Assembly: GCA_023375785.1 (NCBI GenBank) | Contig: SZWC01007368.1 | Location: 1 to 33,304 of the forward strand | Source: Penium margaritaceum | Taxonomy: Eukaryota; Streptophyta; Zygnematophyceae; Desmidiales; Peniaceae | Direction: 5' to 3' | Length of the DNA stretch: 33,304 bases | In this document: positions 1 through 11,094 of the stretch, in pieces | How the letters are laid out: every line of letters begins with the position of its first letter | Position numbering within the stretch: position 1 is the first letter of the stretch | The notes under the pieces: model-generated | The model's input: the letters and a program-made list of their open reading frames with translations, nothing else | Databases searched by the model: none | What the model was told of the DNA's origin: nothing | Program-made: the position numbers and the translations under genes

Positions 1-895
1 GGGGGGAGATGGGGGGGTCATGGACATTTTGGTCATTTTGGAAACCATCCACGAAGGCGAGCCAACACCAGCCAACTAAACGACAACCAGCCTAAAACGT
101 CAAACAATGAAAGACAAATTTAGTGCTCCGGTAATCCGCATGGACGATACTCTCAGTCGCTCAATCCAATACATCCATGGAAATTTATTTACGAGGTGTT
201 CAACGGTCGATCGATCTCCAAAGGAGCACAAACATATGAAATGTTGAAGAAGGTGCCTGAGGATGATTTACGGCACTCAACCGATGATATCATCGTAGAA
301 CTTACAGCGAATTTCTGAGTTCAAATGAGGGACAAAATGGTTAAAAGGATTCGGACCCCACTTCGACCCGCCAATCCGCGACTGACCAAGTGTTTTGGTG
401 TGCGTCAGAAAGTTGTGTGGCGTGAGCTGTCACTGCCTATTCGCACGGTCAAACTTCACTCTCCTATTCATGCTGCGACCGAACAACCCAAATCCCACTA
501 GGACAGAGACAACTTCTCCTGCGCGATTGCAATCCAACAGCTTGTCCATCAAATCACAGGCCTGAAAGTCAAAGGCGCTAGCTCCTCCTCGTACCAGACC
601 ACAAAATAGCTCGCACGCCCTTCAAACTCACTCACAAAAAACATCTCAACAACAATGTATAATGAATATCAACCGTAAGCTACACGACATATAAATATAA
701 AACCAACTCATCTCGCCAATCAAGGAAGCTGGAGTAATTTGGCATAAGTTCCATCTGCCCATCCCACCAATGTGTGTTATGTATAGATACCCCTTTGCCA
801 CCGAAACTCATGCATCACTCAGAAATTTCAAATAAAACTCAAGATATCCTTAAACCAATACAATGTAAATCAAGAATGAAAATGGCCATCATCCT
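1..895. other. Unassigned left flank
   Basis: The window opens with G-rich homopolymer runs (six G, then seven G within the first 17 bases), so this is probably a contig edge. No transposon domain, RNA gene or repeat family is recognisable before the first LTR-like block. The only notable item is a partly open reading frame, listed separately. Confidence 0.4.
124..498 (+). pseudogene. Possible coding remnant, one internal stop
   Basis: In one plus-strand frame there are 64 open codons, a single TGA at 316-318, then another 60 open codons ending at a TAG at 499-501. No ATG-initiated ORF covers it because upstream sequence in the frame is closed at 121-123. The predicted peptide is mixed charged/hydrophobic (for example IYEVFNGRSISKGAQ) rather than low complexity, which hints at former coding sequence. 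I do not recognise the family; it could be an exon fragment, a transposon remnant or chance. No splice sites were assigned. Confidence 0.2.
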
Positions 896-1690
896 GAAGA
901 ACATTAGTACTCATAAGTTGTTTTCGCCCATTACTATTCTCAAGGCATAAAATTCGACAAGTGCATTTGTTTTCATCTTTGTCTTGAGGGACATCTCAAA
1001 AGTAACCAACATACGAATCAATATTTTTTAATGATATTTTTCCCCTTCCATTCCATAATCCATAATCCTTCAAATACAATACTCATGAGAGAACTTTAGA
1101 ATAGAATTTCGGCCAACATCAATTCTAGTGGGAGAGCCAGTTCCGCCCTTCCACCTCGCGATACCAAGCGGGTGGCTACAAGCCACCCCTCCCTATTGCG
1201 AGGGTTGGCCTCTAGCCAACCGACTGGGTGGCCGACAGCCGATCAAGTGATAGGACGGCCACAAACCAACAAGCCACCAGTCGCCAACAAGCCGGTGGCC
1301 CGATCGGCGGCCATGAGGCCAGGAGGACTTGAGGGTTAAATCCAGTGGTCTTTGGCCCTCGCCCTTGCTCAATGTCATCACTCGCGGGAGCAAACGAGGA
1401 TGAGGGATAAAGCAAGAGTAAGAGCCAGGAGAGCACAAGAGATGTCCACGCATAATCACCATTTGAGCCTTGCACGTAAAGATTTTATTTCAATGTACCA
1501 AAAACCAAAGATGATCTTGTCCAGGCCAAACTACAACTTGTGAAATACAAAATTCGTGTGCACTGATGAGTTTGAGGTAACATCCCCCTCATTTTAGACT
1601 GATATCTAAGGGGGAAGGAAAAAACATACATGGGCCTCCGGAGACTCAAAATATTTGAGTCTCCCTATATGTGTCATACACAACGATTGC
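896..1690 (+). repeat. Gypsy 5' LTR (approximate)
   Basis: The block from about 1090 to 1620 is collinear with 11240-11800. Shared landmarks are ggtggctacaagccac (1171 and 11310), a CA-rich stretch with gccac/ccgg words, a gcaag-rich segment, and gagtttgaggtaa followed by ccctcatttt (1568 and 11736). The left end is a guess based on a TGA...TACTCA match to the start of the 3' copy. The copies are strongly diverged, implying an old insertion. Small hairpins occur inside (gtggct/agccac and ggttggc/gccaacc). Confidence 0.5.
1640..1664. repeat. Perfect 11-bp inverted repeat
   Basis: ggagactcaaa at 1640-1650 and its exact complement at 1654-1664 are separated by 3 nt (ata). It lies near the 3' end of the 5' LTR. 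The function is unknown. Confidence 0.6.
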
Positions 1691-1950
1691 CCCCACATTG
1701 ATGTATAGGTAAACCCCTCAAGCAAGCTCTCAACGCCATTTTGCTAACTTCGACCACAACCTTAGTGTAGTAAATCGAGACTCGCCCATGAGAGTGGTTT
1801 CGAGAACAAGACGACCGTCACGACCAAGTGCGCATCGATTCAAGCAGTTACAACAGACATAGAATGCCATAAGTAGTTAGAGCACGAAAACATTCAAGAG
1901 GGGTACAAGCATAAAACTTAACTGTTGAAAGCTCCATGAAGCTAACGGAC

Positions 1951-2780
1951 TCACCAAATCGAATGGAGCATGTCGTGTGTGTTTACAACGCGCCAATTAG
2001 TCAGTGGGGTGACCTCGCCACCACGTGACTTAAGGACAAGCTCTTTAAGTACGTGAACAAGGAGTGGGGCGCACAATAACCATATGTTGAGAGGCAACCC
2101 ATGCCCTCGAAGACCTCCTATGTAATCGTGAGTAAGAAGTGCACCTAGTGGAAGAAGGCACACAATTCCTTCTACAAGATCAGGGACTTTAGACAACTAA
2201 GTAGCTCGCTTGAGGCGTAATTGAGCGAGTTCACCTCCATCATCAAGGAGGCCAAAACCTTTACCGATGGTGATGAAACCCAAACCTTTAAGTACCCAAA
2301 CTGCTTGTTGGTGGAGTACATGCATGATGGTCTAGCTAGCAAGAAGATAAAAGACAAGACCACCACAATGGCAACCGACAAAACTTTGACAAGTGAAAGG
2401 GTGTTGTGTAACTACATGACCAAAGTGCATTGGGTGAACCAGAAGCACTACAAAAATGAACGACCAAACGCGCAAACACATCAGGACAAAGACATACGCA
2501 TGGACATTACATGGACTAGTGAGCCTGCCCGACAACAAAGCGTGGCTAAGGGAAAGCAACCCGTAAAACCTCAAGTGTACAACTCACCATTTTTATGGCT
2601 CTGCTTGTTGTTTGGGACCAAAGGTCCCAAACAACAAGCGCGGCCATAAAAATGCTAAGTTATAGGCAGTGGGTAAGTTTTAGAATGCAACCTTTGGCGT
2701 TGGGCTCTACCACAACTGCATTTAGCCTTCGTACTTTAGGGCTTAGTGCCCAAAGGCTACTGGTGGTGGGAAAGAGGCCA
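1951..2780 (+). pseudogene. Gag-like remnant of the gypsy element
   Basis: Between the 5' LTR and the RT remnant, in gag position, plus-strand frames give a charged, Lys-rich protein, including 142 open codons at 2221-2649 (key words EFTSIIKEAK, LVEYMHDGLASKK). At about 2690-2770 a frame reads like a decayed zinc knuckle followed by CPKATGGGKEAKALVAAM. The assignment rests mainly on position and general resemblance to retrotransposon gag, not on a clear domain match. The frame changes and contains several stops. Confidence 0.4.
2589..2653. repeat. Long near-perfect hairpin inside the gag-like region
   Basis: Two 31-nt arms (2589-2619 and 2623-2653) are complementary at 28 of 31 positions and are separated by only 3 nt (aaa). 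The centre is tttgggacc-aaa-ggtcccaaa. The 3 mismatches cluster in one short patch (2601-2604 region). Such a short-looped fold-back could arise by template switching, or be a tiny inverted-repeat insertion. It lies inside an otherwise open frame. Confidence 0.75.
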
Positions 2781-3910
2781 AGGCATTAGTTGCAGCTATG
2801 CGACCTCATGGGGATGGTGTAGTAGGAGGCCCTAAGAAGGGCCGTGGATAGGATCACAGTCGCGGCAATGGCAATCACTATCGTATCAAACATAGCCTTG
2901 GGACGAGATTTCTTCATCTATGAGTGACGTTACTGAGAACCAGTAAGGGGAGAAATTGGATCACGAGTGTCAATTCATGTTTTCTGATAAAGATGTTATA
3001 CAATTCGAGTTTTTTCAGTTCAAAATTTTCTATTGTTTTCTATCATCTTGTCGAACCTTAGTCCACACTTACTCACGAACATTGCCAACTAGACTTTGTA
3101 TGTTTGGAGGAGATGCATGAGCATTGATGTTTAGTGGTGGCGACGCCAACCACTCTGCAAGAGTAGTTTGAAGCAGTGATTGAAGAAAACTCTGTCAAAG
3201 TGATGAGTTCAATCACATTCATTGTACCTTTGGTCAATGATTTCGGCTCAGTCGAATTGAAAACTAGGTGGTGCTAGCTTAATTCACAAATTCCCATAAG
3301 ATGTGGACTAAAGTGGGTGAATCATGGGACCTGTGGTATCCGCTATACAAAATCCATGTTTATCACAAACTCTACTCGTCTTCATCAAGCCAATTCACTC
3401 AGAATGGTGGAGGTAATATGATGATGCAATTTGAAGGAAACCTAGCTCCGGCTCTTGTGAACCTATTAGCTCAAAGCAAAGGAGATCACTCCTTAGCCTT
3501 AGATTTACTACATTGGTGGGCCTAAAGTACAAGCCATCAAATGGTCCACTTTTTTTTTGTGACAACTATATTAAACACAAGATTCGTAATTTCAAAGTAA
3601 GAGTTTGCAATCATGGTTACACACAGTATTTCATATTGAAGAAATGAACCATCTTCACTTATTCAAGGTGGTGCTACGCAATTTTCGCCTCCATGATGAC
3701 AAGGTTGTGATGTGCTTTGAATCAAAAGCACTTGATTGTTCAAAAGGACAATTTCGCTCTACATTGATTCCAATTACAAGATTGTCATTGACGTGACTAA
3801 AAGTACACGCTAGCTTGTGTGTGATGTATTTGAAGAAAGATATTTAACAAGGGTGCAGATACTTCTTGGCTTAGCTCTAGAAAATGGAGGACATAGTGAA
3901 AGAACAGATT
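2781..3910. other. Unassigned internal part of the gypsy element
   Basis: A protease and the N-terminal RT linker would be expected here. I could not identify a DSGA-type protease motif in any frame. A few short plus-strand open stretches occur (3301-3525, 3605-3796), but they match nothing I recognise. Confidence 0.4.
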
Positions 3911-4236
3911 AATATGTACTAGGGGAGTTCTTGGATGCATTCCAAGAACTAGGTTGGGCTTCAACCAAATAGCACATATGGGCCATACAATTCCACTAGA
4001 AATGGAGGCAACTCCTCTATTCACACACATGTATTGCTCAAGTGTACAAGAGAGGCAAGAGGCCGAATGCCAAATTAGTGAGTTCAATACAAAAGGATCG
4101 ATTGACATGAAGAATACTAGGCCTTGAACAAGCTGACAAGTGAAAAATCCATTCGTCATATAGCATATCAAGGACCTTTTTAGCCAACTCCTATGGGAAA
4201 AACTATTGTCGTTTTTGGATTTGTCCCAAGGGTATT
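3911..4236 (+). pseudogene. Gypsy reverse transcriptase, N-terminal part
   Basis: One plus-strand frame carries the conserved gypsy RT start: a PR..L..NQIAHMGHTIPLE segment corresponding to the usual 'H.I.L.PGA.P' box, then TPLFTHMYCSSVQERQEAE and QISEFNTKGSID, matching 'Y.LSP.E..E...QI.E.L.KG.I'. After a short deletion (the usual SPYGAPVLFVKKKDG block is missing) come ALNKLT in a shifted frame and HIKDLFSQL plus LSFLDLSQGY, matching 'IDDLFDQL' and 'FSKIDLRSGYHQI'. Similarity stops abruptly after this. There are three in-frame stops. Confidence 0.7.
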
Positions 4237-5913
4237 ATTAAATTTGCATGACAAATTATGGTGACAAATCCTTCATCACACCAGTTTCATACACTATGTA
4301 ATCTATGTATACTATGTGTGCCATACACCTACTTCCAAGATGTTTTCTTAAGTTTATACACTAGTAACAACGTACATACGTCATTTAATAAATTGGAGAA
4401 TGTTTCAAATTCAGGCAAACAATACTAAATCAGGATGTTAGATTGTTTTCATAAAGAGATCATGTAAAAACTTTATCTTAGTCCTAGGGATTAACTATGG
4501 GTATTGTCGTCTATCATGTGATGTTTTCGAACCTACATATGGACAAGAAAACTCCAAGTACCACCAGTTTCTCTTGTAATGTGGTTTCCTTGGTGTTGAG
4601 GAGGGCACCAACTTGGAATTTGCCCAAGCGTTGATGTGGGTGGTCCCCCCTGTACCCTCCCTAAACCCCTTGAGTGTATCTGTTGTGTGTCTTGGGTAGT
4701 ACATTGCGAAATGGATGAAATGTGTACACTAGTGATGTCTTGACAAACACCCTCCCACCCCCCGCCCTACATACTTTGAGTGTGTTAGGGGGTTGTAGTG
4801 GGGTGTGTATCTTCAATACGTACCAAAATGCACACAAGTGTACAACTACACTTATGTTCAACTTGAAAACCGCTTGAAATGCACTTTCCCATACTACAAC
4901 CCAATACACGGTTGACTTTGAGTTTAGGGGGGGTTGACGATGACCCCCTCTCTCAAAAAATGCAGAAGTGTATCAAAGAATATCACCTAAAAGTTAAGGT
5001 GATAGACAACTTGAATGATACATGGGATTAAATTATATAAAGTTAAAAGAGGAAATATAGTATACCTTCATTTAAGTCGATCGACGGTCTACGGATGCTC
5101 GCCTAGTAAAATACCTTCCAGAGCGTTTTTTTCTTTCCCCACTATGTCGGGACACAGCCCTTACAAGTCTCTCCCCCACCTTCCCCCCCAACCCAATATT
5201 GAATCTAGGAAGTGACTTAGAACATAACTGACATTCATGTTGAATGACATGTAGTTTAATTTATTTAGAAAATGCTTATACTTAGTTATGGATATCCATC
5301 GTCTATAATCGTTGACCTTTGGAATAATTCCCATGATTCTCCCTTGAGGACCTGTGAAGATTTAACGCAGCTATCTCTCCCCCTCCCCTAAGTACAACAA
5401 GTATATAAGGAGACTGTAGCGAGGCTTGTATCATACAACAAATGATTTGTTCAGCAGTGTATTCATAAGTTGTGCAATATACAGTTATATTATTTTGACC
5501 TTTCTTGACTACACCCCCCGATACAGAGCCCAAATACACTTTCCTCTTTGGCGAGGGGTGATGGGGGATACATATTCCCCCTCCCAAAAGGCACAAGTGT
5601 ATTATGAAGGTGCATGAGCAAGCGTAGCCGGTAGATGTTGTAAGGAATACGCAGAGTGTTTCAGTAGAAACGTTGCGATTGGTGGAATGGGACCCAATAA
5701 AACGCAAGATGACTTGCTGGGCACATGTGACCATTGCTCGTGCGCTTGGCTCTCAAATAGCAAGAAATTATCAGTTCACCCTAACTATCAATCCGTGGAT
5801 ACAAAATCGTCATAGTATACAAAAGGACAGCTTAGACATGTAATGGAATGTCATCATGTTTTCTTCGGCAAAAAATAAGTTGGATTTCATGGAAAAGTTC
5901 ATGGAAATGCCGT

Positions 5914-6740
5914 GAGTGCTTTGGGCTAGTGTATGTGACAAATTCACTCATTTTCCATGCATAAAAACATTGAGAACACACGAAGTGTGTTGATTATTCT
6001 CATCTATCAATGTACTTCTTGAGGTAACTAGTCTTGAGTCTTTGTAACAAGTGTATTTTTGTCTTATGAGGTTATGAAAAGTTTGTTTTTGGAGGGAGCC
6101 ACTGCGTGGGGTTACGGTTATGACAAGTGTCTCATCATCTAAACAAAAATGCACTCAAAGAGCAATGAGAGCATTGTTTTCTTTCATTGTTCAATGCACT
6201 TCTTGAGCACACTAGTATTGAGTGCTTCCACCAACTCTATTTTTGAACCACATTGAGGGTAGAAAAATATTGGAGAAGGGAGCCAATGCATGGGGTTGGT
6301 GTATGTGGCAAATACGCAAATAATCCATACAAAAGTACATTAGTAACACACTCCATGTGGCCAAGCACTCCTTGTGTTCTTGTCGTATGTGGCTAAACAA
6401 TCATCTTCTAAGGAAGGGCTCGAGTGCATGGGGCTACTGTATGTGGACAGTGCGCTCACTCATATTATATAAAACTTCACTATGAGTGCACCCAGTGCGC
6501 TTATTTCTCTCTTCTATGCAAGCAAAACTCCTCATTTTTCTATATGACCAAATGATTCTCTTATTGGGAAGGACCTTAGTGCGTGGGGCTAGTGTATGAG
6601 GCAAGTGCGCTTAGTCATCATCCAAAATTACATTAAGAGCGCACTTCATGTGTGGATTAGTCACATATAAGCTGTTACACCTTGAATTCTGTGTTACATG
6701 GTCCATACATAATTCTTTAGGAAGGATCTTGACAAGGTGA
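5914..6740 (+). repeat. Diverged tandem repeat array, period about 140-200 bp
   Basis: A recurring block of the form agtgcgtggggctagtgta, then tgtggcaagtgcgctcact, then an A-rich spacer and a second 'agtgcact' word, begins near 5914, 6101, 6285, 6421 and 6576. Several units end in gaaggga/gaaggacc just before the next one. A further single unit lies near 7188-7245, and a related word appears near 8940-8990. Units are heavily diverged and unequal in length, as in an old satellite. There is no open frame. Confidence 0.55.
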
Positions 6741-7245
6741 ACTTTTCAAAAAAAATCTTTTAACGATGTTGGTTTGCATGCATATATATAGTGAATAACA
6801 GAGTAATTGACATGAAATAACAACATTATAGATTCATGCTATTCCAAAAGTTTCTTACTAATTTATAGTATGATTAATGTAGTTTTTGTAGCCACTTAAG
6901 GGTTAAAGTTTTTGTATCATGTAGAGATGTCCAATTATTCACTTCGTGCTATTCATGTAGTCATAGTCAAATATAAGCTGCAAATCCCATTTCTTTCTTT
7001 TGCTATTTGTTGTGTCCATGTGAGGCGTCAAGTTGATAGCTTGGAGCAGATTTTCATGGTTACTTGGCAGTCCTCTTCATGCCCAAGACAGCTTTATGTC
7101 ATTCTTTATCAATATGTTCATCATGGCTGGCCGTTCCTCGACTCATTATTCACTTCACAAATAAAGTATGGACCAAAGATGACCGTAGTTATGGGTTAGT
7201 GCATGTGGCGGGTGCGCTCAAAATTAGTGTTAAAACACACTTATC

Positions 7246-8330
7246 ATCAACTCACTATCGACAAGCCTCATTCCAAAATGGGTGTATCACACAAAATAAT
7301 ATTACCTTTCAGAGTGCAAACTATTGATATTAGCAACCTGAACTTGACTTCAAGATACTGCATTATTCTTCTAGCAAGGTTTGCAAAAAGACCTAGAAAA
7401 GGCACTATACGGTCCTGTATTGCTCATTATAACAAATCCTCTATGATATTACAACAAAGACTTTTGAAATTAGGATGTTTGAAGTAAAATCGTATACATC
7501 AACGACATTCCAATGGAAACAACTGTCCAATCTATTTTTAGTCAAAGTGCAAAAGAAGCCACGATGTATGCACTTAAGCAAGTATAAATCTCTCATTCGA
7601 TCATAACCAATATACATTCCAAAAAGTCACTAGTCTAAATTTTTTATCGTTAATGAAAAAATGGAAAAAAAATATTGACTAGAAGTGAAGAAACGGTTCC
7701 TCATTCATTTTAGTTCTTTACCTTGAGAGGACTAACCGCTTCTCTCTGAAAACAACAAAGGAATTCACATGTAGAATCTTTTTCTCATCCGTGCTTGGTG
7801 CTAGACTTTGAAAACTTCCTTACAATTGGAAAATTACCTCTATTGATTACAAAAAATAATCGTACATCATTGCACAATGACTGTGATCAATGCACTTTGT
7901 GACTCAAATTTATTGCACTCATCCAAATGCACTATGCCTCGCATATGGGTTCTAAGCAAAACATTAGCATATCTAGCTTTTGGAGCTTGGATATTTATTT
8001 CAATCAATCTCTGAACAAGACGGCGACTTGGCGGTCAATCCGTCATATAACATGTAAGGTGTACTACATACCCAAAAGAAATAATGGAACACGTCTAAGT
8101 AACGTAAGTTAAAAGGATTGTTTTGGGTTCTGGGTATAAGACTTTAATACAAATGTATCGTGATAAGAAAAGCTTTTGGACTTTTTGAGGTATCATAAGA
8201 AATATTGTGTTTAAATGAAATGCGACAAAAAGAGCAAAAACGTGATTACACGAATATAAAATATTATAGTGGAAGGTCAATTGTTGCAAACAAAAAGGAG
8301 ATCAATGGAGGAAGATATATATCTATATGA
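7246..8330. other. Unassigned AT-rich stretch
   Basis: No transposon domain, RNA gene or conserved repeat is recognisable. Open stretches here are short, mutually overlapping and resemble no protein I know. Confidence 0.4.
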
Positions 8331-8373
8331 ATTGAGAGAGAGAGAGAGAGATAGATAGAGAGAGAGAGGGAGG

Positions 8374-8435
<62 letters not shown>

Positions 8436-8455
8436 TATGGAGAGAGAGGGGAGAA

Positions 8456-8486
<31 letters not shown>

Positions 8487-8631
8487 TGGAGAGAGAGAGA
8501 GAGAGAAGGGGAGATAGATGGAGATTGAAATAGGACAAAATTTAGAGGGGAAGATTATAGTATCTAGATAGGGAAAGACATAAAGGGAGGTGGGGAGAGA
8601 AATAGAGAGAGAGAGAGGGAGAGAGAGAGGT

Positions 8632-8666
<35 letters not shown>

Positions 8667-8850
8667 TAGAAAGAGAGAGAGAGAAAGAGAGAGGGTGAGA
8701 AAGAGAAGGGTGCGGAAGAGAAAGACATCAATTGGTAGAGTGAAGGATAAGGATAAATGAGGGAAAAGAGGGAAAAAAAATAGCGGAAGAGAGGTTAAAA
8801 GTGAGGAGGGAGAAGGAGAGAGTAGTGTACAAAGTTAGAGATGAATACAT
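8331..8850 (+). repeat. (GA)n purine tract
   Basis: Nearly uninterrupted purines on the plus strand: compound (GA)n with gata/gaaa variants at about 8331-8520 and 8595-8720, and looser purine-rich sequence to about 8850. The Ser/Leu-rich reading frames on the minus strand are artefacts of this repeat. Long purine/pyrimidine tracts can form triplex DNA. The junction after the first block (gattgaaataggacaaaa) resembles that of the 14.4-kb tract. Confidence 0.9.
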
Positions 8851-8985
8851 GTATTCTAAGACGGATATGGGGTAAAAAAGACACAAATATAGCATGAGAT
8901 TACACAATTTTTGTGCACTCTTTTCACTGTGCATGTTGTGAGTGCATTGTTAGGATTCAGAATTGGAGTGCACTACAAAGTTTAG

Positions 8986-9531
8986 TGCGTGATTTCCCCA
9001 CCATTTGGCATGTATGGTGTTGACCCAAGAAATGTCCATGCTTAAGTGTATTGACTACAGCTAGAAAACGTTGGACACATCCGATCCTTCCTTAGCCTTT
9101 CAAACTAGTTCCGGGAGTTTTTTCTAAGGATCTTCAACACTTGTAATGCCACTTACTAACCTCCACAAAAAATCGTGCATTAAAACCGCCAATTTCATTA
9201 CAAGAATGTATTTCTTGAAGTAAATGAGATTCTATCTATAGCACCCGTCTTAGCTCTTCCCCACCCATCGTAATTGTGCGAGGTTCAATGTGATGTGTTG
9301 GTAACATGACATGGAGCCATACTCATGCAGAATGGTCACCATCTTTTGTATGAGAGCCGAAAGCTGACCCCTGCCAAAATGCATCATACTATTGTGAATC
9401 AAAATCTTTTCACAACAGAACATGATTTCACGATGCGGTATTGTTACCTCAAGGGTGCTGAAGAGGGTATGACGTTCGTCACCAAACACAACCCATTGGT
9501 GCTTTTCCAAATGGCACCAAAACTATCATGA
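8986..9531 (+). pseudogene. Gypsy RT C-terminal part and RNase H
   Basis: The block opens with GMYGVDPRNVHA, matching the 'GHVVS..GI.VDP.KV.AI' box. It continues with RSFLSLSN.FREFF in place of 'RSFLGLANYYRRFI' and APVLALPHPS in place of 'APVLALPD'. It then enters the RNase H region at 9325-9531: MQNGHHLLYESRKLTP (family pattern 'MQ.GHPIAYESRKL'), FVTKHNPLVLFQMAPKLS (pattern 'TDH.PL..F...P.LS'). In the last motif the catalytic Asp is replaced by Lys. Multiple frameshifts are present. Confidence 0.8.
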
Positions 9532-9779
9532 TGACATGCGCACTGAAGTAAATACATAAGCGTATTTTTTTTCACGTGGGAATATGGGCCACTAGGCATA
9601 AATGTGGCCGATTCAGTAAAGCAAAAGCCTATAGAAAGTAAAGAAACCACCAATGTCAGTGGGTATTTTATGGTGTATGCATGAGCATCTTTGAATACGC
9701 AAAATATCGTCATAATTGTTTGGCAACCACCTTGAGAAATCATCCAATACAATAACTTTGTAAGTATCAACATGATGGG

Positions 9780-10955
9780 ATACAATGTGAATTCTTACTT
9801 CGACGATTCTCAGAATCTAGATGAATACGTCTTTTTGGAGGTTGTAAGAATTCTTTCAGGCAAGGAACAAGTTGTGTAAGCATCAAGAGACCTTCGAGGG
9901 GCGATTATCTTTGAGCTCTACGACGCGTTGGCCATAGGTCATGTGGGACATTGGATAAATAGACACACGCTCTGAAACCACTATAGGTGGCCAGGATGGA
10001 TTGTGGATGCCTGTAACTATTTCATGTCATGTGACCCATGTCTTCAAAAAAAGGCTCCTATCAAAATATCCTTCAACATATTTCCATCCTTGAGGCTCCA
10101 TAGGAGTGATTCAACATGAAATGTATTGCTAGTCCTCCATATAGGAACTATGGCCACGATGTAGTACTAGTGGTTATGCAACGTTTGACAAAGATAAAAA
10201 AACTTCATTACTTCAACCACTGATGTGAATGCAAAGGAGACCACTCGTCTCTTCTCAGAGGGCATAGTGGAGTATCCTCAATCACCATTGCACATTATAT
10301 ACGAATAAGACAAAACATGTGCTAGTAAGTTATGGCGAACGATCCACAAGTACTTTTGCAGCGAGTCACAAATGTTGACGGTGTTTAACCTCAAACTAAT
10401 GGGAAAACATAATGTATGAATCACATTCAAATCCAGATGATCCGCATTGACGTGGACCATGCCATGAATGATGGGGGCGAATTCCTAGCACCAATACAGT
10501 TTGCGGTGAAAACATGGGTGAAGGAGTCCATACAATTCACACTAATTATGTCACATAGTAGTCAACATCCAGTGGTGGCCTCTTCATTGGTGAAAGCGGG
10601 AGTACAAGAGGAGCGATTTATTCTACTCAAGCCCTTCTAAACTTCATAAAATCATTATTTCATGAAATAAAGGTTCACCTTAAAGCTTATTGGAAATGAC
10701 AATATGGATATGCCGAAAAACATGGTCGTGACATCTCGTTTGACATTGGTGACGGAGTGTTCCCTAACAGTAAAACCCTTTTGTTGAATTCGCAAGCAGT
10801 TCAAAAGCGTCTACAAGAGCCGATTTGGTTGTTTCCCATAGTGGCCCACATTGGGCTAGGGGCATACCAATTGCTGCTTCTGCTAAGTATAGAGAAACAA
10901 AACGTGTTTCATGATCAACGAGTACTCAAGCAAGTTGGCAAGGCGCGCTGACTAA
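9780..10955 (+). pseudogene. Gypsy integrase (zinc, core and C-terminal domains)
   Basis: At about 9900-10050 an H2C2-type segment reads ELYDALAIGHVGHWINRHTL, then YRWPGWIVDA and SCDPCLQKKAP; the first His is replaced by Tyr but GH and both Cys remain. The core is present as VVMQRLTKIKKLHYF (pattern 'VVVDRLTK..HF') and SKLWRTIHKYF, followed by an eroded HPETDGQTE box. At 10416-10640 the frame reads FLAPIQFAVKT and SSQHPVVASSL, the usual core end. At 10700-10951 comes HGRDISFDIGDGVF and then HIGLGAYQLLL...NVFHDQRVLKQ, the integrase C-terminal domain. No chromodomain is visible. Stops and frameshifts are numerous. Confidence 0.8.
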
Positions 10956-11076
10956 CGTATGGTAGGGATCACCTCTAGAACGTAAAAAAGTGAACATTTT
11001 CTCAAGGTTTCCTTCATGGAAATCAACCATAAGAAGTTGCAGATGCCCAACATGGTTGTCACGTGATCACTTCAAC

Positions 11077-11090
11077 AAAAAGGGGGGAGG
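11077..11090 (+). promoter_or_regulatory. Gypsy polypurine tract
   Basis: aaaaggggggagg lies after the integrase remnant and just before the second LTR-like block. This is the expected position and composition for the plus-strand primer of LTR retrotransposons. Confidence 0.6.
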
Positions 11091-11094
11091 TTCA

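Larger units (their letters stand above)
4237..8985. other. Non-coding sequence splitting the gypsy RT
   Basis: About 4.7 kb separates two parts of one RT gene. Apart from the tandem array and the GA tract listed separately, it holds AT-rich DNA with G- or C-run patches (4590-4680, 4750-4810, 5380-5390, 5510-5610) and no protein I recognise. Clean insertion boundaries or target duplications were not found. The middle of RT, including YxDD, is not visible, so deletion as well as insertion is likely. Confidence 0.45.

Noticed and set aside
8323..8934. Ser/Leu-rich open frames on the minus strand
   Set aside because: Direct translation of the (GA)n tract; no stop codons can occur in such a repeat.
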